64,000 bases of DNA from Vreelandella maris (GTDB lineage Bacteria > Pseudomonadota > Gammaproteobacteria > Pseudomonadales > Halomonadaceae). A program made the translations under genes and the position numbers. Numbering within the stretch: the stretch's first letter is position 1; the number at the start of each line of letters is the position of its first letter. Shown piece after piece: positions 18,597 to 27,108 of the stretch. Below the pieces are notes generated by a model, which was not told the origin of the DNA, did not search any database, and worked only from the letters and a program-made list of their open reading frames with translations. Where the stretch lies: the NCBI RefSeq assembly GCF_013371085.1, contig NZ_JABWCV010000005.1, forward strand, positions 1 through 64,000. The letters run 5' to 3'.

Positions 18597-19226
18597 ATGG
18601 TTGCGTTGCCACGCCCCGCTGTGACCGCTGTACGTGTTGTAAGTGTTTGTTTTATAGTTACATTGGTGGCTGGTTGCGCAGGCTCGACACGACAGAGCAA
18701 CATGCAGGCCCCAGAGAATTACTTTTCGATGACGCTACCGGGAATGGGCGCTAACCCGCAAATGTCACCGGTTGATCCCATCGATGCGCAATTGCGCAGT
18801 ATGCAAGTCCCGCCGCCAACAGTGATTCGTGAGGCGCTGCTGGCCCAGCACCAGCGCTGGGCAGGAACGCCTTACCGGATTGGCGGCACGACAGAAAGAG
18901 GGATTGACTGTTCGGCGCTGGTTCGCAATGTTTACCGTGACACCTTTAATTTAGAGTTACCGCGCTCCACTAGGGGGCAAATACACGAGGGACGCCCGAT
19001 CGACCGCCAAGAGCTGCAGGCGGGCGATCTGGTGTTCTTCAGCCCCCCAGGTCGATATAACCATGTCGGCATTTATGTCGGTAATGGCTATTTTCTGCAT
19101 GCCTCGACCTCGAAAGGGGTGATTATTTCCAGCTTGGATAATAGTTACTGGCGACGTTACTACTGGCAGGCGCGTCGTGCCCTGCAGCCAACTCATTTGG
19201 CCCAGCTAAGCGGAAGTGTTTTCTAG
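18597..19226 (+). CDS. NlpC/P60 family lipoprotein, murein endopeptidase
   Basis: Envelope peptidoglycan hydrolase, 209 aa. A lipoprotein signal peptide ends in LVAGC with lipidated Cys27. The C-terminal NlpC/P60 domain (about 75-195) has the catalytic Cys105 in GIDCSALV, His156 in NHVGIYVG and a third polar His168 in FLHAST, like E. coli Spr (MepS) and NlpC. GAGG lies 9 bases before the ATG at 18597; a longer in-frame start at 18555 would disrupt the signal peptide. The stop is 34 bases before the exporter gene, so they may be co-transcribed. Confidence 0.9.
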   Translation: MVALPRPAVTAVRVVSVCFIVTLVAGCAGSTRQSNMQAPENYFSMTLPGMGANPQMSPVDPIDAQLRSMQVPPPTVIREALLAQHQRWAGTPYRIGGTTERGIDCSALVRNVYRDTFNLELPRSTRGQIHEGRPIDRQELQAGDLVFFSPPGRYNHVGIYVGNGYFLHASTSKGVIISSLDNSYWRRYYWQARRALQPTHLAQLSGSVF

Positions 19227-19260
19227 CCGTCAGGCCTCTCACTTTTTAGTTAGGAACGGC

Positions 19261-20451
19261 ATGATTGAAGCCAAAACGCGCGCCTGGTGGCGCGCCACCT
19301 TGGCGCTTTGCCTCGGCTCATTTCTTGTTTTTATTAATCTCTATGCACCGCAGCCGCTGTTGCCTGGGTTAAAGGACACTTATGATGTCTCCACCCTGGG
19401 CGTTAGCCTGCTCATGTCGGTCTCGACCCTCTCCTTAGCCATTGCACTGCTGGTATTCGGCCCGCTTTCGGATGCCATTGGCCGCGAAGGAATTATGCGC
19501 ATTACCCTGCTGCTGGCAGGCGGCTGCTCCCTTGCTTTGGCCTTCGCGCCCACCTTTGAAAGCTTGCTACTGCTACGCCTGGTGCAGGGCTTTGTGCTGG
19601 GCGGCTTGCCTGCCGTGGCGATCGCCTGGATGGGGGATGAGTTTGAGAAGCCAGCGCTATTAAGTGCGGTAGGGCTCTATATTGGCGCTAACTCGCTCGG
19701 CGGAATCAGTGGGCGTGTTGTCGGTGGGGGCGCTGCCGAAATAGGTGGCCCCACCGCGGCATTTTTAGCGGTAGGCATCATGACGCTAATCGGCTGCGTC
19801 GTATTTTGGCGGTTGTTGCCCAATAGTCGCTCCTTTACTCCCCAGCGCTTTGAGCTGCGTAAAGCGGCAAGCGATTTAGTCAGTCATCTGCGCAACCCGG
19901 TGCTGCTTGCCGCGTACTGCTTGGGTGGCATTAATTTCCTGATATTTATCAACCAATACAGTTACATCACCTTCCGGTTAGCGGCGGCCCCCTATCAACT
20001 GGCGGCCAGCGGTTTGGGGCTGATTTTCTTAACCTATCTAGGCGGCACTTTTGGGTCGATGATTTCCGGTCGATTGGCAGGACGTCTTTCGCCAGCGGCA
20101 TGCATGATGATGGGGGTGGTGATTTTAATGCTGGGCACGGCAATCACCTTACCTGAGTCGCTAGTGCTGATTGTTGTCGGCTTAACCGTCAATGCCTTTG
20201 GCTTTTTCCTGGCTCACTCGTTGGCTTCCAGTTGGGTGGGGCGTTATGCCCAGGGCGCCCGGGGAAGCGCCTCGGCGCTCTATTTGGTGTTTTACTATGT
20301 GGGCGCCAGTTTGGGTGGCTTCTGGCTGGAGCCGTTTTGGCGCTGGGCCGGTTGGGCGGGGGTGAGTATTGGTTCGTGGCTACTGCTGAGCATTACGCTA
20401 ATGATTGCCTTCGGCCTCTGGCGTTTTGAACGCCGCCAAATGGTTAGCTAA
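19261..20451 (+). CDS. MFS transporter, YnfM-like
   Basis: Twelve-helix major facilitator, 396 aa. The loop 2-3 signature reads GPLSDAIGREGIMR; GLYIGANSLGGISGR and HSLASSWVGRYAQGARGSASALYL are characteristic of the YnfM (putative arabinose efflux) family. AGGA lies 6 bases before ATG 19261; a GTG at 19216 overlapping the previous gene is a less likely start. The substrate is unknown. It ends just before a compound-hairpin repeat and is convergent with nikE. Confidence 0.88.
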   Translation: MIEAKTRAWWRATLALCLGSFLVFINLYAPQPLLPGLKDTYDVSTLGVSLLMSVSTLSLAIALLVFGPLSDAIGREGIMRITLLLAGGCSLALAFAPTFESLLLLRLVQGFVLGGLPAVAIAWMGDEFEKPALLSAVGLYIGANSLGGISGRVVGGGAAEIGGPTAAFLAVGIMTLIGCVVFWRLLPNSRSFTPQRFELRKAASDLVSHLRNPVLLAAYCLGGINFLIFINQYSYITFRLAAAPYQLAASGLGLIFLTYLGGTFGSMISGRLAGRLSPAACMMMGVVILMLGTAITLPESLVLIVVGLTVNAFGFFLAHSLASSWVGRYAQGARGSASALYLVFYYVGASLGGFWLEPFWRWAGWAGVSIGSWLLLSITLMIAFGLWRFERRQMVS

Positions 20452-20491
20452 CTTCCACAGTTGCACGCATTGATGACGAGTGCAGGTTTCC

Positions 20492-20605
20492 GCGAGGGCG
20501 CTGTGAACCCATCCCTGGGCGCTACTTTCGACATCTGACCGCCATGGATGGCGGAAATGCCGGAATGGTCAGGAACATTTTCCGGCCATGTCGAAAGACC
20601 CTCGC
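20492..20605 (-). repeat. Compound-hairpin repeat, copy B
   Basis: GCGAGGG (20492-20498) pairs with CCCTCGC (20599-20605), and CTTTCGACAT (20525-20534) pairs perfectly with ATGTCGAAAG (20588-20597). Inside these, CTGACC (20535-20540) can pair with GGTCAG (20567-20572), or CCGCCAT-GG-ATGGCGG (20539-20554) can fold. Read on the minus strand it shares GCGrGGGTCTTT, AAAGTAGC, CCAGGGA, ACAGCGCCC and CGCG with copy A. It lies between convergent genes and may also end transcription. Confidence 0.85.
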
Positions 20606-20626
20606 TTCAACCTACCCTCGCATCAA

Positions 20627-21241
20627 CTACCATGGCGTCAATTGACTACCGCTTAAATGCAAGCGCTGTGGGCAAAGACGTTCCAGTAGTGCGTTGTCGT
20701 GACTAATCACCAGCACGCCAAGCTGGCGTTGTTCCGCTTCCTGTTTTAGCGCCTGCCAAAGTTCAAGTTGAGTGATGGGATCGAGCATCGTTGAGATTTC
20801 ATCGGCGATTAGAAAGCGTACCTTTGGTACAAGGGCGCGCAATACACATACGCGCTGTAGCTCTCCCCCTGATAACGATTGTGGAAAGCGAGATAGCCAG
20901 CTTGGCTGCACGCCAAACGCTTGGCACTGCGTTTCAGTAGGCGTCCACGCTTCGCGTAAAATCTTGCCGACTCGCCAGCGGGGGTTAACCGCCAGCTCCG
21001 GCGATTGCGGCAGCCGTTGAACGGGCTGTATACCGCTTTTCGGCAGAGCCTTACCATCTAAGCTTACCTCTCCTTCAAACGGAGCTAAGTAGCCTGCCAG
21101 TAGTTTGCCTAACGTCGATTTGCCTGCCCCCGAGTCACCGCTCAATCCTACCCACTGGCCCGCGTTCAGCGTGAGTGAGATGGAATCAAACAAAGGCGCA
21201 TCGGGTGAGAAATGAAAGCTGAGCTGGCGCGCTTCAAGCAA
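20627..21241 (-). CDS. nikE: Nickel ABC transporter ATPase NikE
   Basis: ATPase subunit of the nickel importer, 204 aa. Walker A is GDSGAGKST, the signature is LSGGELQRV, Walker B is VRFLIADEISTMLD and the H-loop is VISHD. It is short against the roughly 265 aa of E. coli NikE and stops soon after the H-loop, lacking the usual C-terminal oligopeptide-transporter extension; all catalytic motifs remain. It overlaps nikD by 8 bases and ends the operon 21 bases from repeat copy B. Confidence 0.85.
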   Translation of the reverse strand: MLEARQLSFHFSPDAPLFDSISLTLNAGQWVGLSGDSGAGKSTLGKLLAGYLAPFEGEVSLDGKALPKSGIQPVQRLPQSPELAVNPRWRVGKILREAWTPTETQCQAFGVQPSWLSRFPQSLSGGELQRVCVLRALVPKVRFLIADEISTMLDPITQLELWQALKQEAEQRQLGVLVISHDNALLERLCPQRLHLSGSQLTPW

Positions 21242-22067
21242 CGGTGATCTCCTGTTCCGTCGGTTGAGCTTGGCTAACCGCGTGGCTCAAAAAGCCATTG
21301 TCGGGCAGTGCTAACCACAATGCCCGGGCATAAGCACTGGCAAGCGAAGCGCCGCTGCCGTGAAAGGCGCGGGCGGAGGCTGTTTCGACCTGCTGGCCGT
21401 CGCGCATAATGGTAACGCGATCAGCAATCGGCAGGGCGTGGCGCAGGTCGTGGGTAATTAATATCACCGTTTTTCCTTGGTCGGCCAATCCGCGCAGCGC
21501 ATCCAAAACACGCTGGCGCTGAAGAGGGTCAAGGCCCACGGTGGGCTCATCGGCAATCACCAGTCGGGCCTGGCTGACATGGGCCATGGCCGTCAACACG
21601 CGACGGGCCATGCCGCCGGAAAGCTCGTGGGCGTAGGCCTGCTGGGCGCGAGCATCTAGCTGGTAGTGGTCTAGGGCTCGTTGGGCGGATTGCAGGGCAT
21701 GACGTGACGATTGTCCGGCGCGCTGGGCCGCCCAGGCCACTTGGCGCTTGGTGCGCGCCAGTGGGTCTAGTGCGTTAAGCGACTGAGGAATAAGCGCCAG
21801 CTCCCGGCCGCGAAGCTGGCGTTGGCGAGCTTCGTCGAGCGGTTTTCCTTGGTAGGCAAGCTGTCCATTCAAACGCGCAGCTGTGGGTAGTAAGCCCATA
21901 ATCGCATAGGCCAACAGACTTTTTCCGGCGCCGGAGGCGCCCACCACGCCATGTACCTCGCCAGAGCAAAACGTTAGCGAAAATTCATTCAGGCAGGTGG
22001 CCCATTCCCGCTTCCACCAGGAGACATATAACGGTAGCTGTAGCGACAGCCGATTAATCGTTAACAC
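21234..22067 (-). CDS. nikD: Nickel ABC transporter ATPase NikD
   Basis: First ATPase of the importer, 277 aa. Walker A is GASGAGKSL, the signature is LSGGMARRV, Walker B is LVIADEPTVGLD and the H-loop is LITHDLRHAL. It belongs to the oligopeptide/nickel (DppD/NikD) class. It lies 33 bases after nikC and overlaps nikE. The nickel call comes from the linked nikR and operator rather than from this protein alone. Confidence 0.87.
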   Translation of the reverse strand: MLTINRLSLQLPLYVSWWKREWATCLNEFSLTFCSGEVHGVVGASGAGKSLLAYAIMGLLPTAARLNGQLAYQGKPLDEARQRQLRGRELALIPQSLNALDPLARTKRQVAWAAQRAGQSSRHALQSAQRALDHYQLDARAQQAYAHELSGGMARRVLTAMAHVSQARLVIADEPTVGLDPLQRQRVLDALRGLADQGKTVILITHDLRHALPIADRVTIMRDGQQVETASARAFHGSGASLASAYARALWLALPDNGFLSHAVSQAQPTEQEITVA

Positions 22068-22100
22068 GGTAAGTCTCCATCAGAAATCTCCTTAAAAGCG

Positions 22101-22937
22101 CTAAAGGGCCCGGCGTAGATGATTGGAAAGGCGCTCGAATCCCAGTACCATCAACAGCAGCCCCAGGCCGGGAAATACCCCCAGCCACCAGTAGCCGCCG
22201 CTTAAATAGCGCATGGCATCGGCCAACAGTACGCCAATAGCGGGCTGGCTGGGGCTCAAGCCAAAGCCCAAAAAGGTCAATGCCGCTTCGTGGAGAATGG
22301 CGTGAGGGAACAGCAGCAGGGCGCCGACCAAACAGTGGGGGAGCAGATGGGGTAACAGGTGTCCGTGGAGTACAAACCAGCGTGATTTACCTAGCGCCCG
22401 GGAGATTCGCACATAGGGGGCCTGGCGCAATTGCCAAAGCTCCGCGCGCAGCACTCGGGCAAGGCTTGGCCAGTGGGTCACCGCCACGGCAATAATCACC
22501 GCCTGGGTGCCGCCGCCCAGCGCAAAGGCGATCAATATCAATAAAATGAGATGCGGTACGCTAAGTAGCGTATCAATCAGCAAACTCACCAGTGTATCCA
22601 GCCGGGACGACAGCGTGGCTAGGGCAGCCAAGCTCAGCGCAATCAGTGTACTCAGTAGAGCGGCCAGGCAGCCCACCCAAAAGCTAAGTGCCAGCCCCGC
22701 CAGCGTGCGCGCCCAGAGCTCCCGGCCTAACGCGTCAGTGCCGAGCCAGTGATCAACGCTGGGCGGCGTTAGCCGGGCATCAAACTGCATCTGCTGCGGC
22801 GCATCGCCTAGCAGCCATTGGCTAGCGATTAACCCCATCACCAGCAGGGTGGTAACGAACAGGCTGAGTGCGGCACGAAGACGTGGCTGTGAATAGATAT
22901 TGGGTGGTGGATAGCTGGGTGGTTGGCCTGAGTTCAT
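22101..22937 (-). CDS. nikC: Nickel ABC transporter permease NikC
   Basis: DppC-type inner-membrane permease, 278 aa, with an N-terminal helix then five or so helices. Family signatures include HWLGTDALGRELWARTLAG and the EAA region ISRALGKSRWFVLHGHLLPHLLP; GFGLSPSQPAIGVLLADAMRYL is typical of the C-terminal end. Its ATG overlaps the stop of nikB by 4 bases. Confidence 0.88.
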   Translation of the reverse strand: MNSGQPPSYPPPNIYSQPRLRAALSLFVTTLLVMGLIASQWLLGDAPQQMQFDARLTPPSVDHWLGTDALGRELWARTLAGLALSFWVGCLAALLSTLIALSLAALATLSSRLDTLVSLLIDTLLSVPHLILLILIAFALGGGTQAVIIAVAVTHWPSLARVLRAELWQLRQAPYVRISRALGKSRWFVLHGHLLPHLLPHCLVGALLLFPHAILHEAALTFLGFGLSPSQPAIGVLLADAMRYLSGGYWWLGVFPGLGLLLMVLGFERLSNHLRRAL

Positions 22938-23926
22938 AGGCCACCTGACGTCATGCGCGGATCGATAGCGCTATACAGGCTATCGGCGATCATATTACCG
23001 ACGCTAACAAACAGCGCGGTAAAGAGCGCAATGCCCAGCAGTAGGGGAATGTCGCTACGCAAGCCCGCTGCTACCGTGGCTTGCCCTAAACCGGGGTAAG
23101 CAAAGACTTGCTCGATGAGAATCGAGCCGCCAAAGAGCTCCCCCAGCGAGGCAAACGCAAGCGTAATCGCCGGTAAGCTGGCGTGACGGAGGCCGTGCCG
23201 CCAAGCGATATCAAACCGGCTAGCGCCCTGGGCGAAGGCGTGGGTCGCCACCTCAGAGCGCATTAGTTCCAGCATGCGGGCACGGGTATGCAGGGTGATA
23301 TTGGCGATGCCCAGCAGTGCCAGAGTGATGACGGGCAGCAGCAGATGATGCAATCGGGAGGCGAGGGTGACATCTTGATTCAAGACCCCAGTGGGGCCCG
23401 CGCAGCAGGTGGGTGCCCAACCCAAGGTGACCGAAAATAGCAGCACGGCGACTATCGCCAGCCAAAAAGCAGGCGTAGAGGCGGTAATATAGGCATAGGT
23501 ACTAATGAGGTTATCCAGCGTGGAGCCCTCTTTAGCGCCTGCCGCAACGCCGAGACTAAACCCCAGCAGCGCTGCGAGTAGCCAGGCGCTGCCCAGCAGC
23601 ATGATTGAGCGCTGAAATCGCTGACCGATAACCTCGCTGACCGGCTGGTTATAAACATGGCTCCAGCCTAGATCACCGCTTACCAGCTGGCGCAACCAGT
23701 GCCCAAACTGAACGGCGGGTGGCGCATCGAATCCCCAGCGTTCGGCAATCAGTGCACGCTGTTCCGGGCTGACTTGGGCCATCTGTGGTCCAAGGTAGGC
23801 ATCCACGGGGTCGACGGGCGAGGCCATCATCAGCCCAAATGACACCAGGGCGACGCATAGCAGCACCAGCGTCAGGCGACTCAGGCGCCTTGCGATACGC
23901 GGGATTAATTGCATGCCCAGCGCCAT
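22934..23926 (-). CDS. nikB: Nickel ABC transporter permease NikB
   Basis: DppB-type permease, 330 aa, with six predicted helices. DPVDAYLGPQMAQVSPEQ and a C-terminal EQVFAYPGLGQATVAAGLRSDIP match the family; the EAA region is FAQGASRFDIAWRHGLRHASLP. The start may instead be Met5 (23914), since the longer start lies inside the nikA end without a clear ribosome-binding site. It overlaps both neighbours, so the operon is tightly coupled. Confidence 0.87.
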   Translation of the reverse strand: MALGMQLIPRIARRLSRLTLVLLCVALVSFGLMMASPVDPVDAYLGPQMAQVSPEQRALIAERWGFDAPPAVQFGHWLRQLVSGDLGWSHVYNQPVSEVIGQRFQRSIMLLGSAWLLAALLGFSLGVAAGAKEGSTLDNLISTYAYITASTPAFWLAIVAVLLFSVTLGWAPTCCAGPTGVLNQDVTLASRLHHLLLPVITLALLGIANITLHTRARMLELMRSEVATHAFAQGASRFDIAWRHGLRHASLPAITLAFASLGELFGGSILIEQVFAYPGLGQATVAAGLRSDIPLLLGIALFTALFVSVGNMIADSLYSAIDPRMTSGGL

Positions 23927-25494
23927 TCAAGCAGATTAGCGGTGATGGGCCAGCCGTGGCCGTGGGGCGCAATGCCAAGCTCGCCAACGTCTAAACAGGT
24001 GTTGGCGAAGTAAGCGTGTTCAAGGTTAACCAGCCACGCCCAGCTGCTATCGCCGCGTACGCCATAGCCAGTGGTGCCATCCCATTGGGCAGCGCGCCAG
24101 TACTGGTTAGCTTCTTCAATACTCTTCGCAGCCTGGGCGGCATCTAAGTATGTATCCACTTCAGCGTTGGCGTAGAGGCCGCTGTTATAAAAACCGTTAC
24201 CGGCATGCTGACTGTGGAAAAGGTAGTAGACCTCCTGGGGGCTGCGACTGCCAAAACCGAATAGGATGGCGTCCTGATGAAGCGCTTCACGCTGGATTTC
24301 ATCCCAGTGGCGGCCTGTTGGCTGCATCTCGATGCCCAATGGTCGAACCATCTCGGCACTCACTTCCGCAAGCAGTTGACGGGTGGTATCGCTTGAGGGG
24401 TAGGTAAGCCGAAAGCGAGCGGGTAGGCCATCTTTATAGCGCAGGCCGTCGTCGCGCAGGTTCCAGCCTGCTGCGTCGAGAAGCTTCTCAGCGCGGGCAA
24501 TATTAGGTGCTTCAACTCGCTCTTCTTCACTGCTCCAAGGGAGCCCATCGGCAGGGCCGTAAGCGGGGCGGCCGTAGCCATGCAACGCCACCTCTACCAA
24601 TGTCTTTCTGTCCACGGCGAGGTTAATCGCCTGACGAATCGCAAGATCCGCGGTCACGTCGTTGCCAATCGGTGCGCCGGAAGCGGCGTGTTCGCCATTT
24701 ACAGGCTGCATGGGGAAAAGAATGCCGCGATTATCGACGCTCTCCATGGTGACCCGTTGCATATGCCCAGGCACATTGGCCGCCAACGCCGGTGGAATGG
24801 ATGCGATATCGACTTGGCCTGCATGGGCCGCACTGAGCGTGGCGTCTTCATTGGTAAACAGAAATATCAGGCGATCGAAGGCGGGGGCAGGGCCGTAAAA
24901 ATAGGGATTTCGTTCAACTATCAGCTGTTCGCCTTCCTGCCACTCCATCAGTTGATAGGGGCCAGAGCCTAAGGGATGTCGGCCGTATTGCTCGCTATAG
25001 CCGTTATCCCGCTCGGCGTGGGGCACAATGCCCAGCGTCATCAGTTGGTCTATAAAGGTAATTCGCGGGGCATGAAGGTGAAGGGCGACGGTCTGATCAT
25101 CAACGGCATTGGCCTCTTCGAGCGCGCTTAAGTCTGCCCGCCCGCCTGCCTCTGCCGCGGTATTGAAAGTGTAGGCTACGTCTTCGGCGGTCAGCGCTGT
25201 GCCGTCGGCAAAGCGGGCATCTTCACGTAGCGTCAGTGTCCAGGTGAGGCGGTCTTCAGAGAGCGACCACTCGGTGGCTAATTCTGGCTGGGGTGAAAGG
25301 TCTCTGCCCCGCGAGAGTAGCGTCGACTGAAACAGCGGAGTACCGTACTGCCCCCAGCCTAAAAGTGGATCGAAGCCCTGTTCGGGTTCGCCACCAATGG
25401 CCAGAATTAACTGCTCTTTTGCCTCGGCGGTGCTGATGGCAGCTAAACAACTTAGCACAATACCCAGTAAGATAGGCCGAGTTGGTGGAGCCAT
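23905..25494 (-). CDS. nikA: Nickel ABC transporter substrate-binding protein NikA
   Basis: Periplasmic family-5 binding protein, 529 aa. The signal peptide ends STAEA around residue 25 and the mature protein begins KEQLILAIGGEPEQGFDP. LREDARFADGTALTAEDVAYTF and HPLGSGPYQL are standard family-5 segments. AAGGAT precedes the ATG. First gene of nikABCDE, directly beneath the NikR operator. It could carry nickel as a metallophore complex; cobalt or an opine-type metallophore remains possible, but the linked nikR favours nickel. Confidence 0.87.
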   Translation of the reverse strand: MAPPTRPILLGIVLSCLAAISTAEAKEQLILAIGGEPEQGFDPLLGWGQYGTPLFQSTLLSRGRDLSPQPELATEWSLSEDRLTWTLTLREDARFADGTALTAEDVAYTFNTAAEAGGRADLSALEEANAVDDQTVALHLHAPRITFIDQLMTLGIVPHAERDNGYSEQYGRHPLGSGPYQLMEWQEGEQLIVERNPYFYGPAPAFDRLIFLFTNEDATLSAAHAGQVDIASIPPALAANVPGHMQRVTMESVDNRGILFPMQPVNGEHAASGAPIGNDVTADLAIRQAINLAVDRKTLVEVALHGYGRPAYGPADGLPWSSEEERVEAPNIARAEKLLDAAGWNLRDDGLRYKDGLPARFRLTYPSSDTTRQLLAEVSAEMVRPLGIEMQPTGRHWDEIQREALHQDAILFGFGSRSPQEVYYLFHSQHAGNGFYNSGLYANAEVDTYLDAAQAAKSIEEANQYWRAAQWDGTTGYGVRGDSSWAWLVNLEHAYFANTCLDVGELGIAPHGHGWPITANLLEWRWACN

Positions 25495-25515
25495 CGCTTT
25501 ATCCTTTACGCTATT

Positions 25516-25547
25516 TAGTATGATGTTTTTACAATAACATCATACTA
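25516..25547. promoter_or_regulatory. NikR operator between nikA and nikR
   Basis: GTATGA (25518-25523), 16 bases, TCATAC (25540-25545): an exact match to the known E. coli NikR consensus GTATGA-N16-TCATAC. The palindrome extends to 10-bp arms, TAGTATGATG and CATCATACTA. It lies 21 bases upstream of nikA and 48 bases upstream of nikR, so Ni-NikR can repress nikABCDE and perhaps nikR. Confidence 0.95.
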
Positions 25548-25595
25548 ACGGTGGCGGCAGCACATGGAAAGCAGGTCTTATAAGAGGAGGCGTGA

Positions 25596-25997
25596 ATGCA
25601 GCGTGTAACGGTAACGCTTGATGAGGAACTGGTGGCAGAAGTAGATGCGTTGATGCACGAGCGCGGCTACCAAAACCGCTCAGAAGCGATTCGTGATTTA
25701 ACCCGCAGTGGCTTAAAACAAGTGAGAGAAGAGGCTGCACCGGATTCGCCCTGCATGGGCGCACTGGTGTATGTTTACGACCATGCCGCTCGCGAGCTAT
25801 CTAAGCGCTTGACCCGTCATTCCCATGACCATCATGAACTCACGCTTTCGACCCTGCACGTGCATATCAATCATGACAGTTGCCTGGAAGTAACGCTGCT
25901 CAAAGGTCAGGGGCGTGCGCTTAAGCAGTTCGCCGCTGAAGTTACCTCGTCGCGAAGCGTGCGCCACGGCCAGCTAGTGCTGATACCCGATGAATAA
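25596..25997 (+). CDS. nikR: Nickel-responsive regulator NikR
   Basis: Ribbon-helix-helix repressor, 133 aa against 133 in E. coli. The N-terminal DNA-binding part is MQRVTVTLDEELVAEVD...NRSEAIRDL. The C-terminal ACT-like domain retains the high-affinity nickel ligands, here His77, His88, His90 and Cys96 (LHVHINHDSC), equivalent to E. coli H76/H87/H89/C95. GGAGG lies upstream of the ATG. It diverges from nikA across the operator. Confidence 0.97.
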   Translation: MQRVTVTLDEELVAEVDALMHERGYQNRSEAIRDLTRSGLKQVREEAAPDSPCMGALVYVYDHAARELSKRLTRHSHDHHELTLSTLHVHINHDSCLEVTLLKGQGRALKQFAAEVTSSRSVRHGQLVLIPDE

Positions 25998-26017
25998 GCA
26001 AATTTTTCGTTAGCCAC

Positions 26018-26046
26018 AAAAAAGGTGACCCGCAGGTCACCTTTTT
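26018..26046. terminator. Bidirectional terminator between nikR and slyD
   Basis: AAAAAAGGTGACC-CGCA-GGTCACCTTTTT: a 7-bp GC stem flanked by A and T runs, so it works on both strands for the convergent genes. Confidence 0.92.
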
Positions 26047-26066
26047 CTATCGGTAGCGGGAGCGTC

Positions 26067-26549
26067 TTAGTGCTCAACGCCGCCTTCGCCGTGCACGTGG
26101 CCATGCTCGACTTCTTCAGCACTGGCTTCACGTACTTCCGCGATCTCAACGTCAAAGTTGAGCTGCTGGCCTGCCAGCGGGTGGTTGCCATCAACAACGA
26201 CCGTATCGCCTTCAACTTTCTTAACAGTAACCATCAACGGGCCACCTTGAGTCTGGGCTTGGAACTGCATGCCCGGCTCAATGCTTTCAACGCCCTGGAA
26301 CGCATCGCGCGGTACTTCCTGCATTAGCTGCTCTTGCAGCTCGCCATAACCTTCTTCAGGTGAAACGCTAACGTTCAGCTTTTCGCCAGCAGCACGGCCT
26401 TCCAGCTCTTTCTCAAGGCCCGGAATAATGTTACCGGCGCCATGGAGGTAGGTAAGCGGCTCACGGCCTTCAGAACTGTCTAGCACTTCACCTGCATCGT
26501 TAGTCAGGGTGTAGTGAAACGCGACAACCGAGTTTTGCGCAATTTGCAT
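26067..26549 (-). CDS. slyD: FKBP-type peptidyl-prolyl isomerase, SlyD-like
   Basis: Cytoplasmic cis-trans prolyl isomerase and chaperone, 160 aa. The FKBP domain is split by an insert-in-flap domain (about 70-130): FHYTLTNDAGEVLDSS, LHGAGNIIPGLEKEL, then NHPLAGQQLNFDVEI. A short C-terminal tail is histidine-rich (HGHVHGEGGVEH) and could bind nickel, as E. coli SlyD does for hydrogenase maturation. AAAGG precedes ATG 26549; a longer start at 26573 has weaker support. It lies beside nikR but is separated by a terminator. Confidence 0.9.
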   Translation of the reverse strand: MQIAQNSVVAFHYTLTNDAGEVLDSSEGREPLTYLHGAGNIIPGLEKELEGRAAGEKLNVSVSPEEGYGELQEQLMQEVPRDAFQGVESIEPGMQFQAQTQGGPLMVTVKKVEGDTVVVDGNHPLAGQQLNFDVEIAEVREASAEEVEHGHVHGEGGVEH

Positions 26550-26724
26550 GGAATAACCTTTCGGTGAGTGCATGTTCCAACATGGTAACGCGTGTAGGCT
26601 GACTTGTCAGGGGGTAAGGGCGCTTTTTCCTACCCACCACTTTCGACGGTATTGCGCGCTAGGGTGACCAGGGATACCCTACGGCCATCACTTTTTTCTT
26701 TGCCCTATCATTTTGGAGCATGCA

Positions 26725-27006
26725 ATGACGATCTTGATTATTTGGCTTGTCGCCTTTTGCCTGATTGCTTATTTTGTCAATGACCGCTGGAACAAGGGCG
26801 TTAGCCAAGGGTTGGATAAGATGTTGCCCAGTGTGCTGAAGAGTCATGGCAACAATCGCTACTTATGGGTGATTTCGCTGGCAGTACTGGGAGCCACCAC
26901 CCTGATCCAGCCCGTAGAAATGCTGTTGGTGGTCATTCTGCTAGCCCTTATTGGTTGGGCCATCATGGCACTGGCTAATTGGGCAAGTAACAAGACCCAT
27001 CATTAA
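26725..27006 (+). CDS. Small membrane protein, unknown
   Basis: 93 aa with helices at about 3-20, 47-62 and 66-86 and a basic polar loop between the first two. GGAG lies 6 bases before ATG 26725. It ends before a strong bidirectional terminator. I do not recognise a family. Confidence 0.75.
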   Translation: MTILIIWLVAFCLIAYFVNDRWNKGVSQGLDKMLPSVLKSHGNNRYLWVISLAVLGATTLIQPVEMLLVVILLALIGWAIMALANWASNKTHH

Positions 27007-27035
27007 GTTAGCCGCCATAAAAAGTCAGTTGCCAT

Positions 27036-27075
27036 AAAAAAGCCCGGCCATCTAATAAGATGGCCGGGCTTTTTT
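27036..27075. terminator. Bidirectional terminator
   Basis: AAAAAAGCCCGGCCATCT-AATA-AGATGGCCGGGCTTTTTT: a perfect 18-bp inverted repeat with A/T tracts on both sides, between convergent genes. Confidence 0.95.
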
Positions 27076-27108
27076 GATAACAAAATACTATTGATCGACA
27101 GCAATCAA

